Shown here piece by piece: positions 21,322 through 30,410 of a stretch of DNA of 64,000 nt. The position numbers were made by a program, and so were the translations under genes. The notes below the pieces were generated by a model, which saw nothing but the letters and a program-made list of their open reading frames with translations, made no database searches and was not told where the DNA came from. Position 1 is the stretch's first letter. The number at the start of each line of letters is the position of its first letter. Source of the DNA: Microbacterium sp. 70-16 (GTDB lineage Bacteria; Actinomycetota; Actinomycetes; Actinomycetales; Microbacteriaceae); assembly GCF_001898315.1 (NCBI RefSeq), contig NZ_MKTQ01000016.1:1-64000 (forward strand), read 5' to 3'.

Positions 21322-22305
21322 TCACGCCGGCCGTAGGGCCGCGATCAGCGCGAGTTCCTCGTCGCGCGAGAGCCCGGCGGCACGGGGCCGGTCGAGTCCA
21401 CGCTCGCGCTCGTCGACGAGAGTGCGCACGAGGGTGTCGCGCAGCGGGCGCAGCGCGCCGCCGAGCAGGCGATAGCGGGCGTTCGAGCGGGTCGCGAACC
21501 CAGGCATGTCGGCGGGCAGCCAGAGGGGCAGCGACCGCGGGCCGGCCCAGTACTCGACGCCCTGCGCAACCAGCCACTCAGGGTCGGCGGCGACGAGCGC
21601 GCCCGTGTGCGCGGCGACTTCCCGCGCGACGCGCAGCATCTCGGCGAGTGGCACGGCGTCGCCCACCGCGTTCGCGGTGCCGACGAACCCGGCCCTTCCC
21701 ACCGCGACGATGAAGCCGGCAAGGTCATCGACGTCGATGACCTGCGCCCGGGCATCCGGCGCGTCGGGAATCAGCACCGGCGCGCCGGCTGTGCCGGCGA
21801 AGCGGGCGACCCAGTAGCCGAAACGGTCGGTCGGGTCACCCGGGCCGACGATGAGCCCGGGCCGCACGACCGCGGCGCGGTGAGCGAACCCTGCCTGCAC
21901 CGCGGCCTCAGCGGCCGACTTCTCGCGTGCGTAGTCGTACGCGTCGTCGGGCGCCGCGGGGTCGGCGAGCTGCGCGTTCTCATCTGCCCCGGGCTCGTCG
22001 TCGCGGGCGTACGCCGAGACGCTCGAGACGTAGGTGATGTGGCGCGCTGAACTGGTGAGCGCAGCGGCCGCCGCCGTGACGTGCGCCGCGCGCGACGACA
22101 CGTCGACGACCTCGTCCCACGTGCGCCCGGCCACAGCGTCGTAGGCATCCGCGGCGTCCCGATCGGCGACGACGGCCCGCGCACCGTACGGCACAGGGCG
22201 TCCGCCCCGGGCGAGGCAGGTGACGGATGCCCCGGCATCCAGCCAGCGCTCGGCGACACGTCCGCTCAGCCAGCCCGTCCCACCCAGGATCAGTACGTCC
22301 GTCAT
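21322..22305 (-). CDS. NAD-dependent epimerase/dehydratase-like protein (extended short-chain dehydrogenase)
   Basis: A 327-residue Rossmann-fold protein. GGTGWLSG at 8-15 binds the nucleotide; VVDVSSRAAHV, HITYVSSVSAYA and YDYAREKSAAEAAV (YxxxK pair of the catalytic triad, about residue 140) mark it as an extended SDR. The substrate is unknown; reductases acting on sugar nucleotides or isoprenoid-like compounds share these motifs. ATG 22305 follows the ABC permease gene by 10 nt. It is separated from argC by the arg leader and is probably the end of the ABC exporter transcript. Confidence 0.78.
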   Translation of the reverse strand: MTDVLILGGTGWLSGRVAERWLDAGASVTCLARGGRPVPYGARAVVADRDAADAYDAVAGRTWDEVVDVSSRAAHVTAAAAALTSSARHITYVSSVSAYARDDEPGADENAQLADPAAPDDAYDYAREKSAAEAAVQAGFAHRAAVVRPGLIVGPGDPTDRFGYWVARFAGTAGAPVLIPDAPDARAQVIDVDDLAGFIVAVGRAGFVGTANAVGDAVPLAEMLRVAREVAAHTGALVAADPEWLVAQGVEYWAGPRSLPLWLPADMPGFATRSNARYRLLGGALRPLRDTLVRTLVDERERGLDRPRAAGLSRDEELALIAALRPA

Positions 22306-22315
22306 CGCACCCGCC

Positions 22316-23899
22316 TCACGTGACCGGGAACGCCTTGATCCGCAGCAGCAGGTCGGAGCCGGTCTGCTCGAGCGTGCGTCCGCCGAGGAAGACCCCGCCG
22401 GCGATGACCGCCGCACCGACGCCGAGGCCGACGGCGAGCGCGACCCAGCCCAGCGCGGTGCTGCCGCCGATGATCGCCGCGATGCTCAGCCCGACCGCCG
22501 GCGAGGCGAGCACACCGCACGCGCCGAGCACGACGAACACGAGCAGACCGCTGACGAAGGTCTGACCCGGGACGGTCTTGAACGGGCTGTCGCCGGGCGC
22601 GGCGACCGGTGTCGTGATGAGCGCCGACGACACGGCCGTCACCCCGTAGCCGACCAACTGCAGCCCCAGCGCGCCGCCCAGCACCGCGGGCAGCGCCGCG
22701 ATCTGGCCGGCGATGAGGGTGATCACGACCGCGATGACGATCGTCAGTGGGATGCCGACGCTCGCGGCACCGAGAATCCGCCCCCACCGGTCGGCGCGCC
22801 CGCGGATGCCGCTGGAGAGCACCGATGCGAACGCCGTGCCGTCGTAGGAGACGTCGGTGTACCCCGCGATGCAGAGGATGAAGGCGCCGAAGATCGGAGA
22901 CGCGACGAACATGAACCCGTCGATACCGGCCGAGAAGGCGAACAGCACGGGGAACAGCGGCACGACGATGATCTGCCGCAGGTATCGCGGGTCGCGCAGC
23001 CAGCCGGTGAGCGCGCGCGCCCACGTCGCGCCGACCCCGCCGGTCGGCATGACGCCGAACAGGCCCAGGGCTCCGCTGCGCACGGAGCGTGCCGTCTGCC
23101 GCGGTGGCGTCACGACGGCGCGGTCGAGGGCGCGGCGCCAGCCCAGCCACAGTACGGCGACCGTCGCGAGGGCGATCAGCAGCTTGAGCGCCGCGATGCC
23201 GATCTCGCCGGCGGCGAGCTGTGCGGGCACGTCCCACGCGGCGCCGAACGGCGTCCACGCGAGGATGGCACCGGCCTGCGCGAGCTGTGCCGCGATGCCG
23301 CCGGCATCCGTCGCGAGCGCCAAGACGCCGGTGATGATCGGACCCAGGAAGATGATCAGGATCAGCACGACGGTGCCGATCAGCTCCGTGCCGCGGCGGT
23401 TGCCACCGAGCCCCGTCGTCAGCGCGGATGCCAGGCGCGACGCGAGCACGCACGTGAGCACGCCGAGCGCCGCGCACGGCACGGCGAACACCGCCGCGAG
23501 CGGCCAGCGCACCCACAGGATGACCGACGCGAGGGCAGCGATCGACGCCGCGATGCCCGGGATGCCGGTGAACCCCGTCGCCGTCAGGATCGTCATCACC
23601 TGGCGCGTGCTGAGCGGGAAGGGAGCGAGCTTCGCGGCATCCACCGTCGTGTCGATGCCGGCGATCAGCAGCGGGCCGACGATCCAGCCGAGCAGCAGTG
23701 CCGACCCGCCCAGCACGGCGACCATGCGCACGATCGGGAGGTCGCCGAACGCGGCCGCCGACCCCATGCCCATGACGACCGTGCCGAGCAGCATGAGCGC
23801 CCACAGGATGCCGAAGCAGAAGCCGACGAGTTGCCACGGGCGGCGCATCAGCGTGTTGCCGAGGACGCGGTAGCGCAGCCTCAGGACTGTCGCAACCAC
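22316..23899 (-). CDS. ABC exporter permease, about 12 membrane segments
   Basis: A 527-residue polytopic membrane protein with two similar halves of hydrophobic segments (LVGFCFGILWALMLLG near the start, GLSIAAIIGGSTALG near the end). It pairs with the ATPase gene just upstream and should form an export or membrane-maintenance ABC transporter of unknown substrate. The reading frame is open back to 24742 across the ATPase gene; GTG 23899 is chosen because GGAGGG lies 6 nt before it and it overlaps the ATPase end by 19 nt, a common coupling. Confidence 0.78.
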   Translation of the reverse strand: MVATVLRLRYRVLGNTLMRRPWQLVGFCFGILWALMLLGTVVMGMGSAAAFGDLPIVRMVAVLGGSALLLGWIVGPLLIAGIDTTVDAAKLAPFPLSTRQVMTILTATGFTGIPGIAASIAALASVILWVRWPLAAVFAVPCAALGVLTCVLASRLASALTTGLGGNRRGTELIGTVVLILIIFLGPIITGVLALATDAGGIAAQLAQAGAILAWTPFGAAWDVPAQLAAGEIGIAALKLLIALATVAVLWLGWRRALDRAVVTPPRQTARSVRSGALGLFGVMPTGGVGATWARALTGWLRDPRYLRQIIVVPLFPVLFAFSAGIDGFMFVASPIFGAFILCIAGYTDVSYDGTAFASVLSSGIRGRADRWGRILGAASVGIPLTIVIAVVITLIAGQIAALPAVLGGALGLQLVGYGVTAVSSALITTPVAAPGDSPFKTVPGQTFVSGLLVFVVLGACGVLASPAVGLSIAAIIGGSTALGWVALAVGLGVGAAVIAGGVFLGGRTLEQTGSDLLLRIKAFPVT

Positions 23900-24651
23900 T
23901 GCGGTCCCTCCGAGGTGTGCCGGCCGCCGACGAGCGAGACGAAGCGGTCTTGCAGCGACTGCTCGCCGCGCACCTCGTCGACCGTCCCCGCCGCGAGCAC
24001 TCGGCCTGCGGCGATGACGGCGACATGGTCGCACATGCGCTGGACGAGGTCCATCGAGTGACTCGAGACGATGACGGTGCCGCCGGATGCCGTGTACGAG
24101 CGCAGCACATCCTCGATGTTGGCCGCTGAGACGGGGTCGACCGATTCGAACGGTTCGTCGAGCACGAGCAGTCGCGGCGCGTGCACGAGCGCGCACGCGA
24201 GGGCGACCTTCTTGGTCATGCCGGCCGAGTAGTCGGCGACGATCGTGCCGGCGGCCTCGCGCAGGTCCATCAGGTCGAGGAGGTCGGCGACGCGCGGCGC
24301 GATCTGCTCGCGCGGCAGCGAGAACATCATCGCCGTGTAGGTGATCAGCTGCTCGCCGGTCAGCCGGTCGAACAGCCGCACGCCGTCGGCGAGGTTTCCG
24401 ATCATCGCCTTCGCCGCGGCGGGGTCTGCCCACACGTCGACGCCGTGCACCCACGCGGTGCCGGCATCGGGACGCAGCAACCCCGTCGCCATCGAGAGCG
24501 TCGTGGTCTTGCCGGCGCCGTTCGGGCCGACGAGGCCGTAGAACGACCCGGGCGGCACGACGAGGTCGATTCCCGCGACGGCGAACTTCTCGCCGAAGCG
24601 CTTCACGAGACCGGTCAGCTGCAGGGCAGGGGGCGTCTGTGTCTGGCTCAT
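23881..24651 (-). CDS. ABC transporter ATP-binding protein
   Basis: A 255-residue single ABC ATPase. Walker A GPNGAGKT at 42-49, Q-loop region near GNLADGVRLF, signature variant YSAGMTKKVALA (about 144), Walker B LLVLDEPFESVDP (about 166) and the switch histidine in VIVSSHSMDL are all visible. The signature SAGMTKK instead of LSGGQ is common in CcmA/NatA-like exporters. ATG 24651 lies 8 nt after TAGGCT; the longer frame to 24696 adds an unlikely N terminus. The gene diverges from the AAA ATPase gene at 24706. Confidence 0.85.
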   Translation of the reverse strand: MSQTQTPPALQLTGLVKRFGEKFAVAGIDLVVPPGSFYGLVGPNGAGKTTTLSMATGLLRPDAGTAWVHGVDVWADPAAAKAMIGNLADGVRLFDRLTGEQLITYTAMMFSLPREQIAPRVADLLDLMDLREAAGTIVADYSAGMTKKVALACALVHAPRLLVLDEPFESVDPVSAANIEDVLRSYTASGGTVIVSSHSMDLVQRMCDHVAVIAAGRVLAAGTVDEVRGEQSLQDRFVSLVGGRHTSEGPQWLRQS

Positions 24652-24705
24652 CTTTGCCGAGCCTAGCCGCGCCGCCGTGTCGGCGGCAGGTGCCAATCTG
24701 GGGGC

Positions 24706-25836
24706 ATGCTGCAGACTCTCGCCGTCGCCGGATACCGCTCACTGCGCGACGTCATCGTCCCGCTGGGCCCGCTCACCGTCGTGACCGGGCCCAACGGATC
24801 GGGCAAGTCGAACCTCTATCGTGCGCTGCGCCTGCTCGCGGCGGCTGCGGACGGCCGCGTGATCGGCGCGCTGGCGCGCGAGGGCGGGCTGCCGTCGGTG
24901 CTCTGGGCGGGGCCCGAACGGGGCGGCACGCAGGGCACCGTGCGCACGGCGCCGATCGCGGTGCAGCTCGGCTTCGCGTCAGATGAGCTCGGCTATCTCA
25001 TCGATCTGGGCATCCCCCAGGCTGATCCGACCGTCGCGAACCCGTTCGCGCGAGACCCCGAGATCAAGCGCGAGCAGGTGTTCGCGGGGCCTCTCGCAAA
25101 GCCCGCCACGCTGCTCATCGACAGGCTACGACAGAGCACACGGGTGCGCGACGACAAGTGGATCGCCCTGCGCCAGACGCTTGCACCGTACGAGAGCATC
25201 GTCACCGACCTCGCCGACGGCGACACCGGGCCTGAGCTGCTGCAGCTGCGGCGCCTCATGGGAGGGTGGCGCTTCTACGACCATTTCCGCGTCGACGCCG
25301 ACGCGCCGGCACGCCGCGTGCAGGTCGGAACCCGCACCCAGACACTGTCGCACGACGGCGCGACGCTCGCCGCGACGTGGGCGACGATCGTGGATGCAGG
25401 TCACGGTTCGGCCCTCGATGAGGCGGTGGCGAACGCCTTCCCCGGGTCACGCGTCGAGATCGACGCGGCCGATGGGCTCTTCCGTCTGCGGCTGCGCCAG
25501 CACGGGCTGCTGCGACCGCTCGAGACCGCCGAGTTGTCCGACGGCACGTTGCGCTATCTGCTGCTGTGCGCGGCCCTGCTGCCGGCACGCCCCGCTCCAC
25601 TGCTCGTCCTCAACGAGCCCGAGGCGAGCCTGCATGTCGACCTGTTGGATCCGCTGGCTCAGCTGATCGAGACGGCGGCCCAGCGCACACAGGTCCTCGT
25701 CGTCTCGCACGCATCGGGGCTCGTCGACGCGCTGCCCGCGGGCGCGCGCGTCGAATTGAGCAAGAGCATGTCTGGAACCGAAGTCGAAGGCCAGGGGTTC
25801 ATGGACGTCCCCGCGTGGAACTGGGGGTGGCGCTGA
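24706..25836 (+). CDS. AAA-family (ABC/SMC-like) ATPase of unknown role
   Basis: A 376-residue P-loop ATPase of the predicted-ATPase group (COG4637-like). N-terminal VAGYRSLRDVIVPLGPL leads to Walker A GPNGSGKS (28-35); a signature-like LSDGTLRYLLL (about 278) and a Walker B variant LLVLNEPEASLH (about 300, Asn where Asp is usual, as in several members) follow, then VLVVSHASGL. Related proteins occur in DNA repair, phage defence and housekeeping settings, and no partner gene (TOPRIM, nuclease) is next to it. ATG 24706 is 6 nt after CAATCT (24694-24699), a likely leaderless start. Confidence 0.75.
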   Translation: MLQTLAVAGYRSLRDVIVPLGPLTVVTGPNGSGKSNLYRALRLLAAAADGRVIGALAREGGLPSVLWAGPERGGTQGTVRTAPIAVQLGFASDELGYLIDLGIPQADPTVANPFARDPEIKREQVFAGPLAKPATLLIDRLRQSTRVRDDKWIALRQTLAPYESIVTDLADGDTGPELLQLRRLMGGWRFYDHFRVDADAPARRVQVGTRTQTLSHDGATLAATWATIVDAGHGSALDEAVANAFPGSRVEIDAADGLFRLRLRQHGLLRPLETAELSDGTLRYLLLCAALLPARPAPLLVLNEPEASLHVDLLDPLAQLIETAAQRTQVLVVSHASGLVDALPAGARVELSKSMSGTEVEGQGFMDVPAWNWGWR

Positions 25837-25851
25837 TCGCCGCTCGCGGAA

Positions 25852-25875
25852 CTACTCTCTGATCTACTCTCTGAT
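25852..25875. repeat. 12-bp tandem duplication at the end of pheT
   Basis: CTACTCTCTGAT occurs twice head to tail. One copy (25864-25875) encodes the last residues and stop of pheT on the minus strand, the other (25852-25863) repeats them, stop codon included, in the 27-bp gap to the convergent ATPase gene. Confidence 0.85.
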
Positions 25876-28401
25876 GACGGCGCCGAAGCGGGCGGATGCC
25901 ACCGCCACGCCGGCGAGCTTCGCCTCGGTCGCCTCGGCTGCCGTCAGCGTCCGGTCGTCGGCGCGGAAGCGCAGCGCAAAGGTGAGGCTCTTCGACCCCT
26001 CCGGCACGCCTTGCCCGCGGTAGTCGTCGACGATGTGCAGCGCCTCGAGCAGCGAGCCCGCGCCCTCGACGAGCGCGGCGCTGACGGCGCCTGCAGGAAC
26101 GCCGGCATCCACGACGAGCGACACGTCCTGCGTCGCCGCCGGGTAGCCGGACAGGTTCGCTGCCACGACCTTGTCGCCCGCAAGCTCCAGCAGCAGGTCG
26201 AGGTCGAGCTCGGCGACGAGCACCCGGCCGGGCAGGTCGGCGTCGGCGGAGACCTGCGGGTGTAGCTCGCCGACGTACCCGACCTCGGTGTCGCCGACGC
26301 TCAGCACACCCGCACGTCCCGGATGCAGCGCAGCGCGCTGGGTCTGCGCGACGGTGATCTCGACGCCCGCGGCGACGGCGATCGTGCGGATGGCATCCAG
26401 CGCATCGGCGACCTCGAAGGCCTCGGCGCTCTGCCCGGGCTGCTTCGCGACGCGGTGGCCGGTCAGCAGCACCGCGACGTGGCGCGGCTGCGGCGGGATC
26501 GCCGCGTCGAGCGCCGCGAGCGTCGCCGCATCGGGGCGGACGGCTGCGGCCGGCACCGTGTCGGTGCCGTAGTTGACACCGGGCTCGGGCAGGAACACCG
26601 ACCCGGTCTCGAACAGCGCGAGGTCGGTGAACCCGCGTGCGACGTTGCGATGCGCGACGTGCAGCAGACCCGGCACGAGGGTGCGGCGCAGGAACGGCGC
26701 CTGACCGTCGAGCGGGTTGGCGAGCTTGACGCTCGGCACGTGCTCGCCCGAGGCAGAGCCGTGCAGGTCGTTCTGCTCGGCCGTCGTGAAGCCGAACGAC
26801 GGCGTCTCGACGAAGCCGGCGGCGGCGAGCGCATTCGCGACACGGCGACGGCCCGCCTGCGCGGGCGTGAAGCCGCGGCCCGAGGGCGGAACAGGCAGCA
26901 CCGACGGGATGCGGTCGTAGCCGTTGATGCGCGCCACCTCTTCGGCGAGCGTCCACTTGTCGGTGAGGTCGGGGCGCCACGACGGCGGGATGACCTCCCA
27001 GCCGTCGACGCGCTCCGCGACGGGCACGTCGAGCAGCGGCGCCGATACCTCGCAGCCGACGGTCTCGAGGGCGCCGGTGACCTCGGCATCCGTGTAGTCG
27101 ACACCGATCAGGCGCGAGACGAACGCGCGCGGCAGCTCGATCGCCTCGACGAAGACCTCGGCGAACAGGGCGCCGCCGGTCTCGGTGTCGAGCGTGCCGC
27201 CCGCGTAGGCGACCATCAGGTCGGCGACGCGACGCGCCGCGACGAACGGGATGAGCGGGTCGACGCCGCGCTCGAACCGCTTGGACGCCTCGGAGGGCAA
27301 CTTGTGTCGGCGGGCCGTGCGCGCGATCGAGACCGTGTCGAAGATCGCGGCCTCGATGAGGACGTTGCGCGTGGCATCCGTCATCTCGGTCGTGCCGCCG
27401 CCCATCACACCGGCCAGGCCGATCGGGCCGGACTCGTCGGTGATCAGCAGGTCCTCGGGCGAGAGCGTGCGCTCCTTGCCGTCGAGGGTCGTGAGCTTCT
27501 CGCCCGCGGCCGCCCGGCGCACCGTGATGCCGCCGCGCACCGTGTCGAGGTCGTACCCGTGGATCGGGTTACCGAGCTCGAGCATGACGTAGTTCGTGAT
27601 GTCGATGAGGATGCCGAGTGAGCGGATGCCAGCAAGCGTCAGCCGTGCGATCATCCACGGCGGCGTCGGCTTGGTCGGGTCGACGTCGCGCACGATGCGC
27701 ACGACGAACTCGCTCGCCCCCACGCGCCCGCGGATCGGCGCCTCGTCGATGACGGACACCGCGAAGCCCGAAGCGGGCTGCTCGAGGTCTTCGAACGCAC
27801 GCTCGCCCGGGTCGCGGTACGGAGCACCGGTCGCGTGTGCGTACTCGCGGGCGACGCCGCGCAGGCTTAGCGCGTAGCCGCGGTCCGGGGTGACGTTGAT
27901 CTCGACGGCGACGTCATCGAGGCCCAGCAGGGCGATCGCGTCGGTGCCGACCTCGGGGTCGAGGCCGAGCTCGACCAGGCGCAGGATGCCCGAGTGCTCG
28001 TCGCCGAGGCCGAGCTCGCGCGCCGAGGCGATCATGCCGTCCGAGACATGACCGTAGGTCTTGCGGGCCGCGATCGGGAAGGGCCCGGGCAGGACGGCAC
28101 CGGGCAGCGTCACGACGACCTTGTCACCCACGAAGAAGTTGCCTGCACCGCAGACGATGCCGCGGACGCCGCCGTTCGCCTCGCCGACGTCGACCTGGCA
28201 CCAGCGGATCGTCTTGCCGTTGGACTGCGGCTCGGGAGTGAACTCGACGACCTGGCCGACGACGATGGGGCCGGTCAGACCGAACCCGTGCACGTCCTCC
28301 TCCTCGAAACCGACCGAGACGAGGGATGCCAGGACGTCTTCCGGCGTGGCATCCGCCGGGACATCGACGTACTCGCGGAGCCACGAGAGCGGGACGCGCA
28401 T
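25864..28401 (-). CDS. pheT: Phenylalanyl-tRNA synthetase beta subunit
   Basis: An 845-residue subunit of the heterotetrameric enzyme that charges tRNA-Phe. The N terminus MRVPLSWLREYVDVP and IVVGQVVEFTPEP belong to the tRNA-binding/B1 region; RDPGERAFEDLEQPASG and RFERGVDPLIPFVAARRVADL are core B3/B4 and B5-7 blocks; EEVARINGYDRIPS is typical; the C-terminal part (SLTFALRFRADDRTLT) is the anticodon-binding FDX-ACB domain. Its ATG overlaps the pheS stop (TGATG), so the subunits are coupled. The frame is open further upstream but within pheS. Confidence 0.96.
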   Translation of the reverse strand: MRVPLSWLREYVDVPADATPEDVLASLVSVGFEEEDVHGFGLTGPIVVGQVVEFTPEPQSNGKTIRWCQVDVGEANGGVRGIVCGAGNFFVGDKVVVTLPGAVLPGPFPIAARKTYGHVSDGMIASARELGLGDEHSGILRLVELGLDPEVGTDAIALLGLDDVAVEINVTPDRGYALSLRGVAREYAHATGAPYRDPGERAFEDLEQPASGFAVSVIDEAPIRGRVGASEFVVRIVRDVDPTKPTPPWMIARLTLAGIRSLGILIDITNYVMLELGNPIHGYDLDTVRGGITVRRAAAGEKLTTLDGKERTLSPEDLLITDESGPIGLAGVMGGGTTEMTDATRNVLIEAAIFDTVSIARTARRHKLPSEASKRFERGVDPLIPFVAARRVADLMVAYAGGTLDTETGGALFAEVFVEAIELPRAFVSRLIGVDYTDAEVTGALETVGCEVSAPLLDVPVAERVDGWEVIPPSWRPDLTDKWTLAEEVARINGYDRIPSVLPVPPSGRGFTPAQAGRRRVANALAAAGFVETPSFGFTTAEQNDLHGSASGEHVPSVKLANPLDGQAPFLRRTLVPGLLHVAHRNVARGFTDLALFETGSVFLPEPGVNYGTDTVPAAAVRPDAATLAALDAAIPPQPRHVAVLLTGHRVAKQPGQSAEAFEVADALDAIRTIAVAAGVEITVAQTQRAALHPGRAGVLSVGDTEVGYVGELHPQVSADADLPGRVLVAELDLDLLLELAGDKVVAANLSGYPAATQDVSLVVDAGVPAGAVSAALVEGAGSLLEALHIVDDYRGQGVPEGSKSLTFALRFRADDRTLTAAEATEAKLAGVAVASARFGAVIRE

Positions 28402-29441
28402 CAGACCACCATTCCGAACTGCTCGCTGAAGCGGACATCGCCTTCGGCCATGTCGCGCATGTCTTTCACGTCCGAGCGGAACATGAGCGTCCGCTCGATC
28501 CCCATGCCGAACGCGAACCCGGAGTACTCCTCGGGGTCGATGCCGGCCGCGCGCAGCACGTTGGGGTTGATCATGCCGCAGCCGCCCCACTCGATCCAGC
28601 GCGCACCGCCCTTGAAGGTCGGGTGCCACAGGTCGAGCTCGGCGCTCGGTTCAGTGAACGGGAAGTAGTTGGCGCGCAGGCGCGTCTTCGCCTCGGCACC
28701 GAACAGGGCGCGCGCGACGTGGTCGAGGGTGCCGCGCAGGTTCGCCATCGTGATGCCCTTGTCGACGACAAGGCCCTCGAACTGGCTGAAGACGGGCAGG
28801 TGCGTCGCGTCGAACTCGTCGGTGCGGTACACGCGCCCGGGAGAGACGATGTAGATGGGCAGGTCGCGTGTGAGCATCGTGCGCATCTGCACGGGGCTCG
28901 TCTGCGTGCGCAGCAACAGGTGCTTCGCGACCGGGTCGACGTAGAACGTGTCCTGCATCTGCCGGGCAGGGTGGTCGGCGTCGAGGTTGAGCGCGTCGAA
29001 GTTGTACCACTCGTGCTCGAGCTCGGGACCCTCCGCGATCTCCCAGCCCATGCCGACGAAGATGTCGCCGATCTGGTCCTGCAGCAGAGTGAGCGGATGC
29101 CGTGCGCCCGTGCGCGCACGCGCCGGCAGCGCCGTGATGTCGATGCGCTCGGCCTCAAGCTGGGCGGCCGTCTCGGCCTCGGCGAGCTCGGTCTCGCGGG
29201 CGGTGAGCGCCTGCGTCACCCGGCCACGGGCCTGCCCCACGAGCTTGCCGAGCGCGGCCTTCTGGTCGTTCGGCACGTTGCGCAGCTGCGCGTTGAGCTG
29301 CGCGAGAGGCGAGCCCTCGGCGGTGTGCGCGTTGCGGACCGTCTTGAGCTGGGCGGTGTCGGCGGCCGCGGCGATCGCCGCGAGGGCGTCAGCGACGGCA
29401 GCATCGACTGCTTCGGGTGTGATCAGGGGCTGGTCGGACAC
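28401..29441 (-). CDS. pheS: Phenylalanyl-tRNA synthetase alpha subunit
   Basis: A 346-residue class II catalytic subunit. A coiled coil in the first 100 residues binds tRNA; then HPLTLLQDQIGDIFVGMGW, motif 2 (GRVYRTDEFDATHLPVF), and motif 3 (GFAFGMGIERTLMF) follow. The substrate-pocket FPFTEPSAEL is present. It begins the pheST transcript; no leader peptide or T-box was recognised in the short gap to gluD (29442-29492). Confidence 0.96.
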   Translation of the reverse strand: MSDQPLITPEAVDAAVADALAAIAAAADTAQLKTVRNAHTAEGSPLAQLNAQLRNVPNDQKAALGKLVGQARGRVTQALTARETELAEAETAAQLEAERIDITALPARARTGARHPLTLLQDQIGDIFVGMGWEIAEGPELEHEWYNFDALNLDADHPARQMQDTFYVDPVAKHLLLRTQTSPVQMRTMLTRDLPIYIVSPGRVYRTDEFDATHLPVFSQFEGLVVDKGITMANLRGTLDHVARALFGAEAKTRLRANYFPFTEPSAELDLWHPTFKGGARWIEWGGCGMINPNVLRAAGIDPEEYSGFAFGMGIERTLMFRSDVKDMRDMAEGDVRFSEQFGMVV

Positions 29442-29492
29442 AAGAGACGAGTCTACCGGCGGCGGGTCGGCGGTCTGAGACGAGCAGCTCGG

Positions 29493-30410
29493 TCAGACAG
29501 TGGTGCTGTCGTGCTTGCCGACACCCTTCTGCAGCGCGATCAGCTCTGTGTCGGTGCCCTCGCCGATGGGGTGGTGCAGCGGCCCGCCAGCGGCAGCCTG
29601 CTGCCGCTGGCGCCGCTTGGTGCGCTGCTCGAGCCGGTAGGCGACGTAGCTGAGCACGAGACACATCGCCACGTAGATCGAACCGCCGACGATCGCCGAC
29701 GGGATCAGCGGCGAGTGGTAGGCGGCGTTCGAGCCGAGGAGCTTGATGACGTAGAGGAGCTCGTGGTAGGTGATGATGAAGCCGAGCGCCGTGTCCTTCA
29801 GCGTCACGACGAGCTGAGCGACGATCACCGGCATCATCGCGCGGATCGCCTGCGGGAGAAGGACGAGCGCCAGAACGCCCGACTTGCGCAGCCCGATCGC
29901 GTAGCCGGCCTCGCTCTGCCCGCGGGGCAGCGATTCGACGCCGGCGCGGATGACCTCCGCCAGGACCGAGCCGTTGTAGGCGATGAGCGCGATCACGACT
30001 GCCCAGTACGGCTCCATCTTGATGCCGACCACGGGCAGGCCGTAGTACAGCAGCATCATGAAGATCAGGACGGGCACGGCGCGCAGGACCTCGGTGATCC
30101 AGCCCACCGGCACGCGGATCCACGCGTGATCGGACAGGCGTCCGATCGCGAGCACGAACCCGAGAACGAGGGCACCGACCGCCGCCACGGCGAACGCGGC
30201 GAGGGTCGCGAGCACGCCGTCGAAGATGCGTGCCCAGATCGCCGTGTAGCCGAACAGCTCCCACTTCTCGGGACTGAACTGGCCCGTGGCCGCGAAGCGC
30301 CAGATCACCCACGCGAAGACCAGGATGACCAGGATGATCGTGCCCACCCCGAGCAGCCTGTTGCGCAGGATCGCCTTGGGGCCGGGGACGTCGTACAGGA
30401 CGGAACTCAT
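29493..30410 (-). CDS. gluD: Amino-acid ABC transporter permease (GluD type)
   Basis: A 305-residue permease of the polar amino-acid (HisM/GlnP) family with five to six membrane segments. The EAA-like loop is in ALIAYNGSVLAEVIRAGVES and GQSEAGYAIGLRKS, LVLLPQAIRAMMPV. A longer cytoplasmic C-terminal tail (RTKRRQRQQ onwards) is typical of actinobacterial GluD. ATG 30410 overlaps the gluC stop (ATGA). With gluC it should form the membrane channel for glutamate or a related amino acid; substrate assignment is by synteny with the gluABCD system of Corynebacterium. Confidence 0.87.
   Translation of the reverse strand: MSSVLYDVPGPKAILRNRLLGVGTIILVILVFAWVIWRFAATGQFSPEKWELFGYTAIWARIFDGVLATLAAFAVAAVGALVLGFVLAIGRLSDHAWIRVPVGWITEVLRAVPVLIFMMLLYYGLPVVGIKMEPYWAVVIALIAYNGSVLAEVIRAGVESLPRGQSEAGYAIGLRKSGVLALVLLPQAIRAMMPVIVAQLVVTLKDTALGFIITYHELLYVIKLLGSNAAYHSPLIPSAIVGGSIYVAMCLVLSYVAYRLEQRTKRRQRQQAAAGGPLHHPIGEGTDTELIALQKGVGKHDSTTV

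Noticed and set aside
22316..24742. 808-residue fused ABC permease
   Set aside because: The N-terminal 281 codons lie over the ATPase gene in another frame and are Arg-rich noise; GTG 23899 has a good ribosome-binding site.
25864..28629. Start of pheT upstream of 28401
   Set aside because: The extra 76 codons overlap pheS and are Arg-rich noise; MRVPLSWLREYVD at 28401 is the classic PheT start.
29442..29492. T-box or attenuator for pheST or tyrS
   Set aside because: The gaps before pheS and tyrS are too short and tyrS looks leaderless; no specifier or antiterminator stem is visible.
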